Shown here piece after piece: positions 61,173-64,000 of a DNA stretch of 64,000 nt. Numbering within the stretch: the first letter of the stretch is position 1; every line of letters starts with the position of its first letter. This DNA comes from KBS50 sp042666615 (GTDB taxonomy: Bacteria > Actinomycetota > Actinomycetes > Mycobacteriales > Micromonosporaceae), in contig NZ_JBHTDD010000006.1 in the NCBI RefSeq assembly GCF_042666615.1, positions 62,001 to 126,000 of the forward strand, given 5' to 3'. The notes beneath the pieces were generated by a model that saw nothing but the letters and a program-made list of their open reading frames with translations, had not been told where the DNA came from and searched no databases. A program made the position numbers and the translations under genes.

Positions 61173-61896
61173 ACACCGACCCGGTCAGCTCGGCCAGCGG
61201 GGAAGGTCTGCGCCAGCCAACTGGCTCGTCGCTCGCGGTTCCGGATGGGTCTGCCTTCCGAGCAAGCCAGTGCTCGATCGTGGCGGCCAGCACGTCTGGC
61301 CAGGGCAGTCGAGGCGACAGGAGACGATCGGGCGTGACCTGCCGGCATCGCGCCAGCGAGGACCGCGGTCATGGCACCAGCTAGCGCCACTTTCGCGGAG
61401 TGGCCAGGCGGTGCGGAGGAACCCCGTTCCACAAACGTTCGATAATTGACATTATGTCAACCTGTGGGTGCGGGTGGCTCGCTCCGTCGACACACCGGGG
61501 CCTACCGCGCCCGGCTTGCCAACGTCGAACCCGGACGACGAAACAGCGGCGTCCCGGGTGGGCGGACCCACCGACATCGCTGACCTTGTGTCGATCAAGC
61601 GTCGGGACTGCCGGAGTGATCAGGTGTCGGCTGTGTCGGCGAGGCCCCGGATGCGTCGCCGGCGTCGGCGCTGAGCCGGTCGACGCACTGACCGTGACCT
61701 GACCTGACCACCCGCCGCCCTCGGCTGGCTACCGCGCGGCGTGGCCCCTGTCCCCGGCCAGCGGCCGACCGCCGGCCCGCACCGCCGGCCCGCATCACGC
61801 ACCGCCGGACGCGGGCTGTCTGGGTCGGCGGGCAGCGGTAGTCGGACGTTCGGCTTACCGCCCACCCACTAGAGTTATATGCGAGAAAGATGCATA
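61173..61896. other. 724-bp gap without recognisable gene
   Basis: Short open frames on both strands show no conserved motif and poor composition. Notable items are a TTGACAT dyad (61446-61460), TGACC repeated three times near 61693-61707, and an AT-rich run just before the recombinase start (about 61872-61900) with TATGC-N9-GCATA. Confidence 0.4.
61446..61460. promoter_or_regulatory. TTGACAT-T-ATGTCAA dyad
   Basis: Perfect 7-bp arms with a 1-bp centre in an otherwise GC-rich, gene-free region. Its left half also reads as a consensus -35 (TTGACA). No adjacent gene is recognised. Confidence 0.45.
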
Positions 61897-62979
61897 ATGT
61901 CCCTTATGCAGGATGCGACCGACGAGCCCCTCCCCTCGCTGATCGACGCCTTTCTCACCGCGCTCTCGACCCGCAAACCCTCCCCACACACCGTCGCCGC
62001 GTACCGGCGCGACCTGCACGCCGTCGCCCGGTTGGTCACCGACACCCCGGCCCCACTCCCCCTGCCCGACCTGCCGCTGGGCGCGCTGTCCACCCGTACA
62101 CTGCGGGCCGCCTTCGCCCGATTCGCCACCGACCGCTCCCCTGCCTCGATCCACCGCGCGTGGTCCAGCTGGAACGCGTTCTTCACGTTCCTGGTGGCCG
62201 AGGGCATCGTCGCCGGCAACCCGATGTCGGCCGTCGACCGGCCCCGCGTCCCCGCCCACTCGCCGAAGCCGCTGCGCGGTGCTGACACACCCGAAGTCCT
62301 GCTCAGCGCCGTGGCCCGGGCCGACCAGCGGCAGCGCGACCCGTGGCCGGAGCGCGACGTGGCGGTGCTCGCGCTGGCGCTGTGCGCCGGTCTTCGTCTG
62401 GCCGAGCTGCTCGATCTGCGGGTCGACTCGGTGGCCGGTCGGCCCGGTGAACGCCGGATCCACGTCGCCGGCAAGGGCGGCCGGCCGCGGATCGTGCCGA
62501 TCGAGGATGACCTGGACCGGGTGGTCGGCGGCTACCTGGACAGCCGGCGGCGCCGGTTCGGTCACCGTACTGTCCGCCCGGACGGTCCGCTGCTTGTGGA
62601 TCGCCGGGGTGGGCCGTTGCGCCGCGGTGGGTTGCAGTATCTGGTGGCGTCCTGTTACCGGCGGGCCGGCATCACCGACCGGGTGCCGCGCGGCGCGCAG
62701 TTGCACGCGTTGCGGCACACGTTCGCGACCCGGCTGGCCGAGGACGGCGCGAACGTCGCCGAGATCATGCGGTTGCTGGGGCATGCCAGCCTGTCGACCA
62801 GTCAGAACTACATCGAGGTCACCGCCGATGCGCAGCGCGCCGCGGTGCGCGCGAATCGCACCAACCGTGCCTTGCGGGAGTTGGCGGGTGCCGACGCCGC
62901 GGAGGCGCCTAACGTGTCAGCGCGAGCTGCCGGTCGGCATCCGGGTGCCGCCTTCCAGGCTGGAGACTGGCCGGTTTGA
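61897..62979 (+). CDS. tyrosine site-specific recombinase (XerC/D-like)
   Basis: A 360-residue recombinase. N-terminal core-binding domain (SPHTVAAYRRDLHAVARLV, SIHRAWSSWNAFFTFLVAEG) and a complete catalytic set, numbered from ATG 61879: Arg173 (CAGLRLAELLDL), Lys199 (VAGKGGRPRIVP), His276 and Arg279 (LHALRHTFATRL), His302 (LLGHASLSTSQNY), Tyr311. I choose ATG 61897 because GAGAAAG lies seven bases upstream; 61879 and 61906 are alternatives. It differs clearly from the recombinase at 34270. No phage or plasmid genes accompany it. Confidence 0.88.
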   Translation: MSLMQDATDEPLPSLIDAFLTALSTRKPSPHTVAAYRRDLHAVARLVTDTPAPLPLPDLPLGALSTRTLRAAFARFATDRSPASIHRAWSSWNAFFTFLVAEGIVAGNPMSAVDRPRVPAHSPKPLRGADTPEVLLSAVARADQRQRDPWPERDVAVLALALCAGLRLAELLDLRVDSVAGRPGERRIHVAGKGGRPRIVPIEDDLDRVVGGYLDSRRRRFGHRTVRPDGPLLVDRRGGPLRRGGLQYLVASCYRRAGITDRVPRGAQLHALRHTFATRLAEDGANVAEIMRLLGHASLSTSQNYIEVTADAQRAAVRANRTNRALRELAGADAAEAPNVSARAAGRHPGAAFQAGDWPV

Positions 62980-63111
62980 CCGGATCCGGGGGGCCGGCTC
63001 CTGGCAATGCGCGGTGCGGCGGGTCCTCCGGGACATCGGATCCGTGGTGCCGGTTGGCGTACGAGGGCGGGCGCTGGACCCGGTCGCGGTCACGGACGCC
63101 ACGATCGATGT

Positions 63112-63510
63112 TCAGGTGTTGTGCAGGTTGATCTGTTCCTGCATCTGCTGGGCGAAGCTTTCGGCGGTGGCCAGTTGTTCGCGGAGTGTGTTCATTCTGG
63201 TCTGGGCGGCGGTGTGGAACATGGCAAGCCGTTCACGTAGCGTGGCCCGCGTGGTGTCAGGTGTGGTGTCGCTGGCGAGGTTGTCGAGGACGGCGAGCAG
63301 GTCACGCATCTCGTGGAGGGTGAATCCGAGCGGTTTCATGCGTTTGACGACGGTGAGGCGGGCGAGGTCGGGATCGGTGTAGAGGCGGAACCCGCCCTCG
63401 CTGCGTGCCGACGGCGGGACCAGGCCGACCTCTTCGTAGTGGCGGATGGTGCGGATGCTCAGCCCGACGCGTTCGGCGACCTCGCCGGTCTGCATGTGCC
63501 GTCCCCTCAT
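63112..63510 (-). CDS. MerR-family transcriptional regulator
   Basis: A 132-residue regulator: MQTGEVAERVGLSIRTIRHY, EEVGLVPPSARSEGGFRLYT, PDLARLTVVKRMKPLGFTLH, then a C-terminal coiled coil (LREQLATAESFAQQMQEQIN). Two starts fit, ATG 63510 and ATG 63495 (MQTGEV). It lies directly downstream of the SulP gene in the same direction, and such SulP/MerR pairs occur in actinobacteria. The SulP frame runs into it, see the next entry. Confidence 0.88.
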   Translation of the reverse strand: MRGRHMQTGEVAERVGLSIRTIRHYEEVGLVPPSARSEGGFRLYTDPDLARLTVVKRMKPLGFTLHEMRDLLAVLDNLASDTTPDTTRATLRERLAMFHTAAQTRMNTLREQLATAESFAQQMQEQINLHNT

Positions 63511-64000
63511 CCCACCAGTCTGCCCGGGCGGAGTCGCCGCGGTCGTCAGTGACCTTGAGGGTGCCGGCGAGGGTGTCGTGCATGGCGGCGCTGGGCTCGT
63601 TGAATCCGACGATCTCGACCCTCTTGTTCCTGGTGGCGTACCTGGTGGTGATGGCGTCCAGCGCGGCGACGGAGGACGCGTCCCAGATGTGTGCCTGGGA
63701 CAGGTCGATCACAACGTTGTTAGGGTCGTTCGCGTAGTCGAACTGGTAGGCGAGGTCGTTGCTGGAGGCGAAGAACAGTTCGCCGTGCACCGAGTAGATG
63801 CGGGTGGTGCCGTCTGGGTCCAGCACGCTGGTGACCTCGGCCAGGTGTGCCACCCGGCGGGCGAAGATGACCATCGCGGTCAGCACGCCGAGCACGACGC
63901 CGACGGCGAGGTTGTGGCTGGCCAGGGTCGCCGCGACGGTGGTCACCATGACGATGGTCTCCCCCACGGCATCCGTTTCAGTGTGGCCGGCGCGATGCTG
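63302..64000 (-). CDS. SulP-family anion transporter, C-terminal part with STAS domain
   Basis: 3' end of a sulfate/bicarbonate-type SulP transporter; the frame is open to the window edge. Visible are the last membrane segment (VMVTTVAATLASHNLAVGVV, GVLTAMVIFARRVAHL) and the cytosolic STAS domain: RIYSVHGELFFASSNDLAYQ, VVIDLSQAHIWDASSVAALD and KRVEIVGFNEPSAAMHDTL. After TLKVTDDRGD the frame gives Arg/His/Pro-rich nonsense that overlaps the MerR gene by 209 bp. The natural stop was probably near 63510, where ATGA would couple the two genes, and has been lost by a frameshift or sequencing error. Confidence 0.8.
   Translation of the reverse strand, partial: QHRAGHTETDAVGETIVMVTTVAATLASHNLAVGVVLGVLTAMVIFARRVAHLAEVTSVLDPDGTTRIYSVHGELFFASSNDLAYQFDYANDPNNVVIDLSQAHIWDASSVAALDAITTRYATRNKRVEIVGFNEPSAAMHDTLAGTLKVTDDRGDSARADWWDEGTAHADRRGRRTRRAEHPHHPPLRRGRPGPAVGTQRGRVPPLHRSRPRPPHRRQTHETARIHPPRDA

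Noticed and set aside
61400..61702. 100-codon Cys-rich frame after the TTGACAT dyad
   Set aside because: Composition and codon usage do not look coding and no homologous motif is seen.

Overview
The window is 64 kb of very GC-rich DNA from a filamentous actinomycete, most likely a member of the Micromonosporaceae (Micromonospora-like). The basis is the strong G/C bias at third codon positions, frequent GTG starts, several leaderless promoters, a mycothiol-dependent maleylpyruvate-isomerase family enzyme, a deazaflavin (F420)-type oxidoreductase, a HAIR-like heat-shock operator and many small regulator/target gene pairs. The genus is an inference; nothing in the window proves it. No rRNA, tRNA, CRISPR array, phage module or large secondary-metabolite cluster was found.

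Layout. 1-8.4 kb is a decaying accessory zone. A quinone oxidoreductase cut by the window edge is followed by remnants of pyrE, a GH39 glycosidase, an IS701-type transposase and an S9 peptidase, by a zinc-ribbon/recombinase-like gene with an in-frame amber codon, and by two neighbouring RibD-C/dihydrofolate-reductase-like genes that each carry one frameshift. 8.4-16.9 kb holds small metabolic and regulatory genes: DUF6817, a mycothiol-dependent enzyme, VOC proteins, MarR, Nudix, a methyltransferase, aroA, a WYL regulator, TetR and DUF1697. 17-31 kb is dominated by regulator/effector pairs: MerR with an MFS pump, MarR with a DHA2 pump, SDR with MerR, and XRE opposite an FMN reductase/aldo-keto reductase pair. 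It also holds a secreted beta-helix protein, an RHH/Clp-N protein coupled to a 48-residue membrane peptide, and a pentapeptide-repeat protein. At 30.9-31.8 kb a truncated DrrA-like ABC ATPase and a truncated BTAD/SARP regulator meet head-on at a deletion junction.

32-46 kb carries an Hsp20 gene with a HAIR-like operator, an orphan oligosaccharide-polymerase-like membrane protein, a tyrosine recombinase, an LLM oxidoreductase, a TetR/FMN reductase/MFS module, an AidB-like acyl-CoA dehydrogenase, a GntR regulator with no canonical start codon, thymidine kinase, and an UMF1-type MFS/glycerophosphodiesterase pair. 46-56 kb holds a spermidine-synthase-like enzyme, an acyltransferase, an APH-like kinase, a deazaflavin oxidoreductase, cydAB behind nested TACTAC dyads and followed by 28-bp direct repeats, a patatin-like hydrolase and two SDR enzymes. 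56-64 kb contains DUF1330, a tight AraC/VOC/UvrA-like ABC protein operon (probable drug self-protection), an arginase-fold protein that has lost two metal-binding histidines, a second XerC/D-like recombinase, a MerR gene and the 3' end of a SulP transporter.

How the genes work together. The recurring theme is local control: nearly every efflux pump or redox enzyme sits beside its own MarR, MerR, TetR, WYL or XRE regulator, and in several cases the operator can be read as a clear dyad. The most unusual items are the RHH/Clp-N plus micropeptide pair, the hairpin that buries the ribosome-binding site of the DHA2 pump, the two long-spacer MerR promoters, the GntR gene whose family start position is ATC/CTG, and the arginase-like protein with altered metal ligands.
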